Shown: piece after piece, positions 48,624 to 59,407 of the stretch
Numbering within the stretch: the first letter of the stretch is position 1
Layout of the letters: each line of letters opens with the position of its first letter
From: Drechmeria coniospora
Lineage: Eukaryota > Ascomycota > Sordariomycetes > Hypocreales > Ophiocordycipitaceae
Direction: 5' to 3'
DNA: 64,000 nucleotides
NCBI RefSeq assembly: GCF_001625195.1
Contig: NC_054391.1
Span: 558,001-622,000 of the forward strand
Made by a program: the position numbers and the translations under genes
The notes under the pieces: model-generated
Seen by the model: the letters and a program-made list of their open reading frames with translations, nothing else
Told to the model about the DNA's origin: nothing
The model's database searches: none

Positions 48624-50446
48624 ATGGCGAACAATGGCGGCTTGTCCCCCATAACGCCGCCCCCAAACTATCGCAAGAGTCCGATGCAGCCGGGGCGAGA
48701 GATGATTAGCAACAACTACTACTATTCGGACGGACCAGCACCGACGCCGTGGTATCGCCGTCCCTGGTTCTTCTGGGCCAGCCTGGCCACGTTGCTGGCC
48801 GTCTTGGCCATCTGCGCCGTCGTCCTCGGCGTCGTGCTACGCCGGGATCAAGTCGCACGTTTCGACAAGGCAGCAGAAACAGACGCTGGCAAGTCGGGGC
48901 TGGCCACGGCAGCGGTGACGACGTCGCCAAAGGCGTCCACGTCCACACACACGTCCACGACGCCAGCAGCTTCCTCGTCTTTGAGCCACAGCTCCTCGTC
49001 TTCAAGTCACAGCTCCTCGTCTTCAAGTCACAGCTCCTCGTCTTCAAGTCACAGCTCCTCGTCTTTGAGCCACAGCTTCTCGTCTTCAAGTCACAGCTCC
49101 TCGTCTTCGAGCCACAGCTCCTCGTCTGCGGAGACAGGAGGGCCGATGCCGCCGGTCAACGAAACGGCCAAGATTGAAACTCTGCGCTCGATTCTTGCAC
49201 CGTTGACGAGCCACAACAACAAAGGTGGCCCAACCGCATCCGCCGCGCCGTCCTCGCCCTCGGCGTCGACATGGACAGCGTCCACCTCGGCAGCTCGAAC
49301 GCGCTCTCTCGCGAGCACGCAGGCGGTCGAGCCAACCTTTGTTCCGTTTACGCCATCGGAGACGTCCTGCCTCGCATCCGTCTACGTTGCGCACGGAAAC
49401 GTCGAGCTTCGTCGCCGGCTCGTCGTCTGGCAGGATGAAAAGAGCGAGCTCGTCGTCACCGAGTGGGTGGCCGGCACCGAGAAGACGCACAGCCGGCTTC
49501 GCGACAAGCTCGGCTCGTCACTCGTCGACGCCAAGCACGGGACGTCTCTCGCGGCCGTCGCCGGCGAATCGGGCGTCGTCCATCTCTTCTTCCTCGACAC
49601 GAAGGGGGCCGTCGTCCACCTCGTCAAGGCCGCCGCCGGCAGGTGGAGGATGGGCGACCTCGTCACGGCCCACGGGCCGGTCATCCCCGACGAGTTCTCG
49701 CCCCTCTCCGCGGCCTGGCACTCGCCCGGGGGGCGGCGAGGGGAGCGGCTGCTCGTGCTCGCGTACGAGACGGCGCAGCAGACGATGCGGCTCGTCGCGA
49801 CGGACAGGCCCGAGGGCGAGGGCCTCTGGGAGGCGTTTGACGTCACCTCGATGCCGACGGCCGTGCCTGGCCAGACGGACCTGGCCCGCTTCTCCCTCGC
49901 CGGGGACTGGCCGTCGACGCCGGCGTCGGTCGGTGCGGAGGAGGGAAGCGAACGGCGACTGCTCATGGCGATATGGGGCGAGGCTGGCGTCGTGGCCTGG
50001 GCGTGCTCCGTGAACAACTGGCCACCCCCCGGGGCGGACTTGCGGTGCCGCGAGACGGAGACGCTGCAGGGTGAGTGACTCTCCGGACACGACGAGAAGA
50101 TGGCCGCTCACGACCGACAGACGAGACGGGAAGGGGGCTCGGATTCGGCCCGGCCCCGAGACAGCTCGGGTGGGTTCGGCTCGACGGCGGATCCGGCCGG
50201 CAGGAGGAGGCAAGGTACGACACGAGCCTCGTCCATCTCGACGCCGACGGCAGCATCAAGGAAAGCCATGTGGCGGCGGGGGCGGCTCGGCAAGACGGGG
50301 CCGGCATCAAGACCGAGGTTGCCTTTCGCGCGCTGTCGACCACGGACGAGGGCGTCGTGTTTGCCGCCTCGAAGGAGGAGCTGCTCATCTATCGGCTCGA
50401 CAGGGGAAGTTGGACCTGGAAGCTGGAGGGTTCGCTGCTGTCGTGA
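48624..50446 (+). CDS. Single-pass membrane protein with Ser/His stalk and lectin-like ectodomain
   Basis: Exons are 48624-50074 and 50215-50446, giving about 560 residues. There is a short N-terminal cytoplasmic part (Pro/Tyr-rich), one membrane segment at about 48-71 (WFFWASLATLLAVLAICAVV) flanked by Arg, a Ser/His-rich stalk at about 118-168 built from seven 21-bp units, a Ser/Thr/Ala-rich region, and a C-terminal globular part (about 240-560). That part has beta-propeller-like blocks (ASVYVAHGNVELRRRLVVW, VVHLFFLDTKGAVVHL, LLVLAYETAQQTMRLVATD, LLMAIWGEAGVVAW, YDTSLVHLDADGSIKES). Its layout resembles fungal fucose-specific-lectin-like membrane proteins, but this is an impression, not a profile match. 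The intron limits are chosen because they are the only nearby pair that restores the propeller frame. The stronger-looking donor GTGAGT at 50071 joins a different frame. Confidence 0.72.
48975..49127 (+). repeat. 21-bp coding repeat (Ser/His stalk), seven units
   Basis: The unit encodes SSSSSHS with minor Leu/Phe variants. Its length is a multiple of three, so copy-number change would alter stalk length without breaking the frame. Confidence 0.92.
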
Positions 50447-50895
50447 CAGGTTAGGGTTATCCCATGGGTATGTTGTTGCGTACATGACGGAGCAAGTCGC
50501 AGCCGGTCGGGTGAATGGTTGCAAGGAAACAGAGGGTGACGCATGGGGGGAAACAAAGGAGGAAATGGAGGATCCGGAGAGCCGAAGGGGGTTGGTTGGC
50601 TTCGAAGAACGGGTCGAGTGGTTGCGGGGTGTGATTCAAACAATCCATACCAGCGGGATCAGCATGTGAAATTGAAGCCGCTCTTTGGCTGTCACGTACT
50701 TGTGCATATTTCTGCTTTGAGTCTCTGTTTTGAGGCTTGATGCTGGTCCAGGTTGTCATTGTCGTCGTCGCTGTCGTCGTAGCTGTCGTTGGTGTCGTTG
50801 TCGTTATAGCTGTCGTTGTCGTTGTTGCTGTCGTTGTCTTTGTCGTTGTCTTTGTCGTTGCTGTAGCTGTCGTTGTAGCTGTCCTTCTCATTAAC

Positions 50896-50934
<39 letters not shown>

Positions 50935-51490
50935 AGCTATAGTCGTTATAACTGTCTCTGTCGTTGTCGTTGTAGCTATCGTTCCTGTAGCTGTCGTCGT
51001 TGCCGTTGTTACAACTGTCGTTGTAGCTATCGTTGTAGCTATCGTTGTTGCAACTATCGTTGTAGTCGTCGTAGCTGTCGTCGTTGACGTTGCCGTCGTC
51101 ATCGTTGTCGATACAGGTGCATTTCTCGTCGCCAGCCAGTCGAGCGCCACGGCGCCAGCAATCAAAAAAACAACAAAAATGTCCCGTCTGCTGGCATCAG
51201 GCCACCTGGCACGGCGTGAATCTTCTGCCGTGATTCACAGCCGGCGATTCACGGTGCCTCCGACCCACCCCGGCGACAATTGTGGGGCGCGGGTGAATCC
51301 CGGCGCCTCGGCACCCCGGTCGGCGCGCAACGGTTGGTTGGCTGCGGCTCGGCCGAGACCCACTGGGCCGGGCCACCCCGGACGCGAGCGGGCGCTAAGC
51401 CTCATGCGGAAATGTGTAAACAAACCTCTCCACCGAACTCATCCTCCTCCCAGCACCCGCACGACTCGGTCTCGTCCACTCGCCACTAAT
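50447..51490. other. Intergenic interval, no gene recognised
   Basis: It contains the GTC/GTT/GTA trinucleotide array listed separately. An 11-base TTAGGG-like stretch (GGTTAGGGTTA) occurs once just after the upstream stop and is too short to call telomeric. Confidence 0.55.
50745..51110. repeat. Imperfect trinucleotide array (GTC/GTT/GTA/GCT)
   Basis: About 365 bp consist almost wholly of TGTCGTTG and TAGCTGTCG arrangements. The opposite strand reads as a Thr-rich frame by chance of the repeat. Confidence 0.92.
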
Positions 51491-51499
51491 TATATACTA
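51491..51499 (+). promoter_or_regulatory. Candidate TATA box of the coiled-coil gene
   Basis: TATATACTA lies 113 bp upstream of the ATG at 51604. Confidence 0.5.
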
Positions 51500-51603
51500 T
51501 ACCTTTCCGCCGCTCTTGCCGACGAACAGCTGCGTCATCCTCTCCCTCTTCACTTCGGCCTCTTCCTTCTTCTCATCGTCCCAGCAGAGGATCGAATCAC
51601 CCG

Positions 51604-53649
51604 ATGGCCGACACGGAGCTCCCGATCGCCCTTCGGCGGCCACGTCGCAGCCATGTCGGCCACGAGGCGGAGCAAGACACCGTCCCAGCCAGCCCAGCCT
51701 CGTTGATCCGGACGCCGCGGAGGCAGAAGAGGACGGTCCGGTTCTCGGATCCGGGGCCCTCGCTGACGGCAAACGGAACCGAGTCGACGTCGAGCGGCCT
51801 GACGCCCATGGTTCGGCGGACGTCCCTCGGCACACCAAAACGGCAACGCGCTTCGACGCCCACCCGGAGCCGGCCTGCGGCGTCGACAGAAAGGGCGGCG
51901 GCCCAGAGCAGCGGTCGTGGCCGAGACCTGCACCACACGGCAGACGGGCGCGTCGAACGGCGAGTGCGTCGCGGCAACCTCCGGACGCTGCTCCTCAAGC
52001 TCGAGGAGCAGAGGAAGCGCGGCGACAGGCGGGCCCAAGAGGAGATCCAGCAGCTCCGAGCCGAGGTCAAGTCACGGGATCGCGAGATATACGAGCTGCA
52101 GAACGCGACAGTCGTCGTCGACACGGAGCGCATCTGGTCCCTCGAGCAGCAGATTGAGCATCTCGAGGACGCGCTCGGCCGGCGGCCGGAGGTGAGGAAC
52201 GACGGCGACGACTGGACTCTGGCAGCGCGCGACCCCTTTTCCGACGACTTTATAGATGTGACGGCCGATGAACTCATGGACACGACGGCCGACGACGGTG
52301 ACGATTTTGGCGACGACACCATGGCCCACCTGACGGCGAGCACGCCGTGCAAAACACCGTCGAGGGCGCTGTCGTCGTTTCCGACGCCCCCCGCGACGAG
52401 CCCGGCGACGCCCCTTTTCGGACGGTGCACGCCGCCGGTGACGGCGCCCGAGGCCGGAGTCCAGACGAGCCAGTCGCTGGCCGACGCGACGCGGCAGCAG
52501 CTGCTGGAGGAGGAAACGGCGTCGCTAATGCTCGAGGTTTCGAGGCTCACGGCGACGCTCGAGTCGTACCGCGACCTCGGCGCGCGCCTGACGCAACGGC
52601 TCTCGTCCGTCGTGGCCGCCGAGGAGACGCCGTCGCCGGGCCTCGACGCACCCCTCGACGGGCTCGAGCGGCGGGTCGAGGCGCTCGTGCGGACGATGAG
52701 CGACGGCACGGCCAAGCTCGGCCGGCTCGGCGCGTCCATTGCGGCCTTGGGTTTTCCGGGCGACGACGCGGGGGACATGATTGCCTCCCTCGGCTCCGGT
52801 CTCCGCACGGCCCGGCTGGAGCTCGAGTACCTCACGCCCGGCGAGGTTGCGCTGCCGCTGACGGCGCACGGGGCCGAGGTGCTCGACCTGCTGCTCGGCC
52901 GGCTCCGGACCATGGCCAAGAGGCAGCGGGAGGACGAGGCGACGATTGACGAGTACCACGACATTGAGCGGTGCCTCCGCCGACAGCTCGACGCGCGCGT
53001 GTCGGCCATGGACGGCCTCCGGGGTGAGCTGGCCAAGGCGGAGGAGCGCATCGGCGACGGCGAGGCACGGGTCGAGGCTCTCGAGGTCGCCAACCATCGT
53101 CTCCGTGGGGCCGTAGACGGCTACGTCCGCGACATGGGCGAGCTCGAACGGCTCGTCGAGCGCCTCGACGAGGAGGGCAGGGAGGCGCGGGAGACGCAGG
53201 ACGAGCGGCGGAAGGAGGTGGAATCCCGCGACGGCACCATCGCCACGCTCGAGGCCAAGCTCGCCTCGGCGCTGGACCGGACGACGAGCCTGCAGGGCGA
53301 CGTCGGCGACATGGAGCGTCGCCACCGGAACCAGCTGGCCGCCCTCGACGAGCAGCACGGCGCGGCACTGGCGCTCCGGGACGCACGGGTGCTCGAGCTC
53401 GGCGGCGAACTCGACGGCGTCCAGAGGTGCCTCCGAGCGGCGCACGAGACGATTCATGGGCTGCGTCTGGAGAACGGCGGGCTCGCCTCGCGGACCGACG
53501 AGGAGAAGAAGCAGACGAGGCGGGCCGTCGATTCGATCCGGCAGGGGCTGCGGCGCGTCCTGCGAATGAGCCACGCGCTGCTCCCCCAAGACGACGGCGA
53601 CATTTCGGGCCACGAGGAGACGGGGGAGGAGGAGGATGCTGACGTGTAG
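51604..53649 (+). CDS. Coiled-coil protein, 681 residues, function unknown
   Basis: This is an intronless frame. The N-terminal 100 residues are basic, low-complexity and Ser/Thr/Pro-rich (RTPRRQKRTVRFSDP, TPMVRRTSLGTPKRQR), suggesting phosphorylation sites or nucleic-acid/microtubule contact. A first coiled coil lies at about 120-195 (LLLKLEEQRKRGDRRAQEEI, SLEQQIEHLEDAL). An acidic and TP-rich spacer (about 200-290) with TPCKTPS, FPTPPAT and SPATPLF follows. A long helical region covers about 295-650 with heptad patterns (EEETASLMLEVSRLTATLES, ELERLVERLDEEGREARETQ). The tail is acidic (GHEETGEEEDADV). The TP motifs could be CDK/MAPK sites, and spindle-pole or septum-associated fungal proteins have similar layouts, but no named family was recognised. 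Confidence 0.85.
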   Translation: MADTELPIALRRPRRSHVGHEAEQDTVPASPASLIRTPRRQKRTVRFSDPGPSLTANGTESTSSGLTPMVRRTSLGTPKRQRASTPTRSRPAASTERAAAQSSGRGRDLHHTADGRVERRVRRGNLRTLLLKLEEQRKRGDRRAQEEIQQLRAEVKSRDREIYELQNATVVVDTERIWSLEQQIEHLEDALGRRPEVRNDGDDWTLAARDPFSDDFIDVTADELMDTTADDGDDFGDDTMAHLTASTPCKTPSRALSSFPTPPATSPATPLFGRCTPPVTAPEAGVQTSQSLADATRQQLLEEETASLMLEVSRLTATLESYRDLGARLTQRLSSVVAAEETPSPGLDAPLDGLERRVEALVRTMSDGTAKLGRLGASIAALGFPGDDAGDMIASLGSGLRTARLELEYLTPGEVALPLTAHGAEVLDLLLGRLRTMAKRQREDEATIDEYHDIERCLRRQLDARVSAMDGLRGELAKAEERIGDGEARVEALEVANHRLRGAVDGYVRDMGELERLVERLDEEGREARETQDERRKEVESRDGTIATLEAKLASALDRTTSLQGDVGDMERRHRNQLAALDEQHGAALALRDARVLELGGELDGVQRCLRAAHETIHGLRLENGGLASRTDEEKKQTRRAVDSIRQGLRRVLRMSHALLPQDDGDISGHEETGEEEDADV

Positions 53650-55024
53650 GAGCTGGGTGATGGACGAGAGAACAGGTTGAGGTTGTGAGGGGAACGGTGA
53701 GATGAGGTTTTGCCTGTGCTCACTTGTACGGCGTACTCTTTGGTACGGTAGGCGTATATTGATTCGCCTGTACCTGTACATGCCCATGGGCGACGGCACG
53801 CACCAAAACCTCGAAGCAAGTGCACGCGTGTTCTACGCAGCATCCCGAAGATTCTTTTTATCCTTTTTTTCCCTTTTATTTTCCGTGGTGGCCCGATGTC
53901 GGTACGTTTGCAAGCATATAAGTATTGCACTCTTACATGAACAAGGGCAGATGCAACACCGTCGTTGCCTCTGCCACGCACGAGTTGTGGTCGACATCGC
54001 ATCCAAGTACCAGTACAACAAAGTCCTTGTGCGAGGCTGCGGGAAGCGAGGCTGGCGGGAAGCGAGGCTGGCGGGAAGTGAGGCGGGTGGCTGGTGGGCG
54101 ATGAATGGTAATTCGCCTCACGGCATCGGTAGCATGTACCGCTGGTAGCCTGCACAGCAAGTAGCATGGAGGTAGTCTGTGCCTAGAATGCAGGTCCCTG
54201 TACATGTCGTCGCATGTAGCGCAAAGTGGGGGGTACATGCTGGTAGCTCGTATGGAGGTAGCGATTAGCGGGCAGCAGGTAGCGTACCTACTTTCCCGGT
54301 AGTGGCCGGTACGAGGGTAGGACATGGTCCAAGGTACTGTCGCTCTGGGCAGTACCTCGTCGCTCGTGGGCGGTACCTCGTCGCTCGTGGGAGGTACCTC
54401 GTGGCTACATGGTCGGGGACGCCTGGAGGTACACAGCATCCTCGGCGGCGCCATGGCTCGTGCGCGGTATTAACCAATCACAAGTACGTTGGATGTGGCT
54501 GTTGTGGCTGTCGTCGGCAACGTCTCACTGTGCCGTCTCTTGCTGACTGTGTTCTAGACGCCACCTTCGTCCACCGCCACACCTGCAACTACAGGGCATT
54601 GTTAGTGATTACGTCATCGGCGTCGCCGTATCGAGAACCGTTCAGGGGCTCGCCAGCCTGTAGCTGTACTTGCTCGCAGCCAACCGAAGCCCCTGGCCAG
54701 CATCACACCGCGTGGCGAGGCTCCCAACCGGCAAGATGCCAGCGAGCGCAGACGGAAATCCATCGCCCACCCCACGAGGTTCCCTCGGACCAGAGTAAAT
54801 CCCGACGGCTGTCCCCTCGACGGTATGGACTGATGCGCTGACGGAGGAGCAGGCCACAGAGGACTCCGGGTCGGGGAATCACGCGTCAGCCACAGGCCGC
54901 AGCCGTTCGGAACTCCGCCTCGTACCGCCGAGCGCCCTGCCACCCGTCCCCTGCCGACTCCTCATAAGCCCGCCGGCGCGCCCTTTGCTTCCTCCGACGG
55001 AGCGGCCATTGACGGCGACGAAAC
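53650..55024. other. Intergenic interval with small tandem repeats
   Basis: No gene was recognised. A 16-bp unit (GGGAAGCGAGGCTGGC type) is present about three times near 54040-54085. A 21-bp unit with GGTACCTCGTCGCTCGTGG is present about three times near 54345-54410. Confidence 0.6.
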
Positions 55025-55948
55025 ATGGCTCTACCCTTGTGTCGTGCACTCACGCGGCTCGTACCTCTGCGGTGCGCCGCCCGGCCGCGTCTGCCGCCGC
55101 TGCGACGACCTCACTCGGCGTCGTCGGGCAAGACGAACCCGTCCTCGGCTCCGTCCGCCCCCGCCGCACCCAAGCTCGGCTCCCGTCCGGGCTCCGCTCC
55201 CGGCTTCGGTCCCGGCGCCGGCCCGAGACCCGCGTGGCGACGGCGCCTCGGACTCGTCACGAGCATCGTCGAGGCCTACGGTCGCGCCCAGCGTGCCCGT
55301 CCCTACAGGACCCAGCTCGTCGGCGCCGTCTTCGTCTACCTCGCGGCCGACCTCGGCGCCCAGCACATTGGCGGTCGCGAATACGACCCCATCCGCACCG
55401 GTCGTTCCCTGCTCATCGGCCTCGTCGCCGCCATCCCTTACTACAAATGGTAACGTGCTCCCCTCCCTCGTCGGAGCAAGGAGGTGGTGGTCGTCGCTGA
55501 CACGGCCTCGCCCGCCGCCGCCGACAGGTTCCAGTTCCTCTCGTTGCACTTCAACTACGCGTCGCCGACGCTGTCCCTCGCGACAAAGGTCGTCGTCAAC
55601 CAGCTCCTCTTCACGCCGACCTTTAGCACCTACTTCTTCGGCGCCCAGGCGCTCCTCGCCGGCGACGACCTCGTCGCCACGACCGAACGCGTGCGCGACA
55701 CCGTCCCCGCGAGCTGGCGGAACTCGTTCAAGGTCTGGCCGGCCGCCGTCGCCCTCAGCTTCGCCCTCCTGCCCATCGAGTACCGCGCCCTCTTCAACGG
55801 CTGCGTCGCCGTCGGCTGGCAGACCTACCTGAGCTACCTCAACAAGCAGGCCGAGCTGCGAGGACGGGGGGATCGAGACGACCGGCCCGACCAACGGGGA
55901 GACTGCACGAGGGAGCCCGAGACGCTGCTGCTGCTTCGCGGGCCTTGA
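55025..55948 (+). CDS. Mpv17/PMP22 (Sym1-like) family mitochondrial membrane protein
   Basis: Exons are 55025-55449 and 55528-55948, giving 281 residues. The Arg-rich N-terminus without acidic residues (MALPLCRALTRLVPLRCAARPRL) is a plausible mitochondrial targeting sequence, followed by a Ser/Pro/Gly-rich linker. The family core starts near RPYRTQLVGAVFVYLAADLGAQ and includes RTGRSLLIG, FNYASPTLSLATKVVVNQ, FTPTFSTYFFGAQALLAGD, WRNSFKVWPAAVALSFALLP and GWQTYLSYLN. These match the conserved W-P and GW-x-x-YLS features of the family, which forms small four-helix membrane proteins of the mitochondrial or peroxisomal membrane. The ATG has A at -3. The C-terminal tail after YLSYLNKQ is charged and probably disordered. 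Confidence 0.92.
55450..55527 (+). other. Intron of the Mpv17-family gene (78 nt)
   Basis: Donor GTAACG at 55450, acceptor GACAG ending at 55527. It splits a Trp codon (TG|G), giving PYYKW-FQFLSL across the junction. Confidence 0.9.
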
Positions 55949-56284
55949 GCTCGCGCCTCGGCGTCGAATGCCATCCGTGCACGGGCGGCGATTGGGCCAC
56001 TGTGTTGATGGGGCGTAGACGGACTTGGGAACCTCGCCGGAGAGCGAGTAGATCTGCCATCCTCCATAGACATTTTGGTTGAGAAAAGGCGTTGGTCGTC
56101 ATCAGTCCCTGCCGTCACCGCCGGTCCCGTGAGGCTTGTGCCGGAGCCAGCGGCCTGGCTTGATGGCGGACATGTCGATTCCCGAGGCCGGCCGACGAGG
56201 AGCAGCACGGCTGCCAGAGCCCGTATCGTCGGGAAGAGTGCCGGCATGCGAGGGGGGCTCGCGACGTCCGGACGCAGCTTCACC

Positions 56285-56700
56285 CTTGCCTCTCCTCGGG
56301 AGTCCGCTTTTCTTTCGGAGACGTGCAGCAGAAGACGGCCTGCCACGCTCTCCTCGGGAGCCCGCGTTTCTTTCGAAGACGTGCAGTCGGAGATGGCCTG
56401 CCTCGCTCTCCTCGGGAGCCCGCTTTTCTTTCCGAGACGTGCAGTCGGAGATGGCCTGCCTCGCTCTCCTCGGGAGCCCGCTTTCTTTCGGTGCCGTGCA
56501 GTCGGAGACGGCCTGCCTCGCTCTCCTCGGGAGCCCGCGTTTATTTCGAAGACGTGCAGTCGGAGACGGCCTGACACGCTCTCCTCGGGATCCCGCGTTT
56601 CTTTCAAAGACGTGCAGTCGGAGATGGCCTGCCACGCTCTCCTCGGGAGCCCGCTTTCTTTCGAAGACGTGCAGTCAGAGACGGCCTGCCACGAGCATCC
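56285..56700. repeat. 57-58-bp minisatellite, about seven copies
   Basis: The GTGCAG anchor recurs at 56323, 56381, 56439, 56496, 56554, 56612 and 56669. The period is 58 or 57, so any frame shifts between units, which argues against coding use although both strands stay open. Confidence 0.93.
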
Positions 56701-56899
56701 CCTCGCGGCCAGCAAGTGCAACGAGCGACACCCGTCACGGTACGGCTCCGCGGGGCCGGGCGTGGGCGACCACATGTCGTCCGAATCGAAGCCGCATTGG
56801 AGAATCGCTTCGACGTCAAAGTCCCGACGCCGGTCCAGCCAACGTGTGCCGTCTCGCCTCGATCTCGTCTTCTCCGTCGCGCCGACGGGTCGTGCTTGG

Positions 56900-57230
56900 T
56901 TGTCCCGAGAAAGCGAGCGTCCTTTGCTGAGGGAGATTCGGTATGCGTTGCTTCGACCAGCCACCGACCGGCTTGGCTTCAACACCGGCCTGGCTTCACC
57001 CCCGCCTGGCTTCACCACCGGCTTGGCTTCACCACCGGCTGTCCCGAGAAAGCGAGTGTCATTTGCTGAGGGAGATTCGGTATGCGTTGCTTCGACCAAC
57101 CACCGACCGGCTTGGCTTCACCACCGGCTATCTCGAGAAAGCGGGTGTCATTTGCTGAGGGAGATTCGGTATGCGTTGCTTCGACCAACCACCGACCGGC
57201 TTGCCTTCACCACCGGCTTGCGGTTGTTGT
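56900..57230. repeat. About 89-bp tandem repeat, three copies
   Basis: The units share GAGAAAGCGAG, TTTGCTGAGGGAGATTCGG and ACCGACCGGCTTG. The first copy also has an internal expansion of CTGGCTTCACC-type segments. Confidence 0.9.
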
Positions 57231-57899
57231 CTCCGCAGTGAGAAAATATCATCAACGACGGCACGGCTGCTCGTTGGCCTGAGGCAGCCGATTCTCTCGT
57301 GGCCATGCACGGGCCTCCGGCGTACCTGCTCCGTACCAAGGCTCTGCTTGCTGTCTAGGAAAGTGTCGACATGTCAGCACAAGTACAGGTACACTCGCTC
57401 AAGTACAGTATACCGTCCGTTGGAGCCGTGTGCATGTACACGTTTAGCACTCATGGCACTCCTCACAGGCGTACTCGGTGCCTTCATCGTGCTCGCATAG
57501 CGCTTGGTGCGTGGCCGGCCAAGGAGGTGCTCACGGCCCGAAACGAGTCGCAAGTGCCCGCCGCAAGAGAACGCAGCATTCTTGCAGCGTGCCTGTAGAT
57601 CATCGGGCATGATCATGGTCAGGATGCCCTCTAGCCGCAGTTGCACGTACGTGACGTCCTGCAACGACAAGCTCCAAGTCTTCAATATTGCTCGTCCAAT
57701 GCCTGTTGCCAAGCTGTTAGGGAGGCACATCCGCTTGCATGTACATGTACAGTGGGCGCATGTATTGAACACTTGCATCGCCCTGCACAATCTCGGGTGC
57801 GAAGGAGCGCCTGCAGCACCGCTGCCGTACGTGTAGAAGCCAAACAGATGTGGCGGTTCATCGCTTTGCTTATTGGTCCGGTCCATGAGGAGGCAGTGT

Positions 57900-59075
57900 C
57901 GTCATGACTGCCCGCTGCATAAGTAGTACAGAGCACATGTACAGAGCACATGTACAGAGTACGGAGTACTAGTACTAGGTACTAAGTTTTGCAAGCACTC
58001 GGTACTGAGCACATATACAAAGAGTTCAGGGTAAAGGTACAAATAGGGAGCTCGTGTAATATTACTGTACTCGCAAGTACGGAGCTCATGTACAGAGCAC
58101 ATGTGCAGAGTACGGAGCAAGTAGTTTTACAAGTAAAACTCCGTACTGAGCACATGCACAGCTACGGAGTGGTTTACAAGCACTCCGTACTAAGCACATG
58201 TACAGAGAGTACAGCGTACAGGTACAGAGTGTACAGCGTACAGGTACAGAGTGTACAGCGTACAGGTACAGACAGGGACGGAGCTCATGTACAGAGCACA
58301 TGTGCAGAGTACGGAGCAAGTACTCCGTAGTTTTACGTACAGTACGTACTAATGAGCACATGTTCAAGTACAGACTACGGAATGGTTTTACAAGCACTCC
58401 GTACCAAGCTCCTGTGCAGAGAGTCTAGAGTACAGGTGCAGGTACGGAGCTCTTGCACAGAGCACATGTACAGAGTACGGAGCAAGCAGTTTACAAGTAC
58501 GTACAGCTGAGCACATGTTCAAGTACAGACTACGGAGTGGTTTTACAAGCTTTCCGTACCAAGCACATGTGCAGAGAGTACAGAGTACAGGTGCAGGTCC
58601 GGAGCTCATGCACAGAGCACATGTACATTGTACGGAGCAAGTGGTTGTGCCATGAACTTCTCCGTACTGAGCACATGTGCAAGTACAAAGCACAGGTACG
58701 GAGCTCATGTGCAGAGCACATGTACAGAGTACGGAGCAAGTAGTTTCGCAATGAATTCCTCCTTGCTGAGCACATGTACAAGTACAGAATACAGCCACGA
58801 AGCTCATGTACGCAACACATGTACAGAGTACGGAGCGAGTGGTTTTCGCAATTAATTGCCCCGCACAGAGCACATGTACAAGTACAGAGTCCAGGCACGG
58901 AGCTCAAGTACTTGGTTGTACAGAGCACGTCCACAGAGTACTGTACAGTACTTGTTACTCCGTAGAACGGAGCAAGTTGTTTCACAATGAATTGCTCGTA
59001 CAGCGTCCAGCACATGTACTTGTACAAGTACGACTACAGAGTGCAGGTGCAAAACTCATGTACATGTACAGAGTA
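57900..59075. repeat. Array of GTAC-palindrome repeats (GAGCACATGTACAGAGTACG type)
   Basis: A module with GGAGCTCATG, GAGCACATGT and GTACGGAGCAAG recurs near 58081, 58273, 58447, 58600, 58697 and 58799. The spacing falls from about 190 to about 100 bp. ACATGT, GAGCTC and GTAC palindromes are embedded in each module. A short direct triplicate of GTACAGAGTGTACAGCGTAC type lies at 58205-58265. Confidence 0.9.
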
Positions 59076-59407
59076 ATGATGACGCGTCCGGAATCGGATG
59101 GCCGTTCCGTGCACCGGCCAACAACGCACGCATCGCGGACCAGAGGCGAAAGTTGCCTCACCCATGCATGCGAGGTCGTCGACAAGCAAACGAGGCACGC
59201 TTCGCAGACGGCACCGTCCGTCTCGTTCGCCGCCTGCCGAAGCTTCGACGACGCCGCAAACCCTCGTCGCCTCACGTCATCGACTTCTGGCCCGCATGTC
59301 ATTCGCCCTCGGCCGCTGGAGCCGCCTGGGAGCCGCCTCGGGAGCGGGAGCTGCCTCGAACGCCGACGTGGCCTCTGGCTCGTGACCCGACGACGGCCTC
59401 CGCTGCC

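Larger units (their letters stand above)
55949..57899. other. Intergenic interval with two minisatellites and a possible ankyrin relic
   Basis: Long open frames run on both strands (up to 421 codons on the minus strand) but cross the 57-58-bp minisatellite. On the minus strand around 56700-56830, a short stretch (VEAILQCGFDSDD, SLHLLAARG) resembles one ankyrin repeat. The array cuts it off, so it may be a fragment of a lost gene. Confidence 0.45.

Noticed and set aside
50449..50460. A TTAGGG-like stretch suggesting an interstitial telomere.
   Set aside because: Only about 11 bases match, with no array, so chance is sufficient.
55834..57241. Overlapping long open frames of about 390-420 codons on both strands.
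   Set aside because: They cross a 57-58-bp minisatellite that shifts frame between units and overlap the 3' end of the Mpv17-family gene. Apart from a scrap like one ankyrin repeat, no domain is visible.
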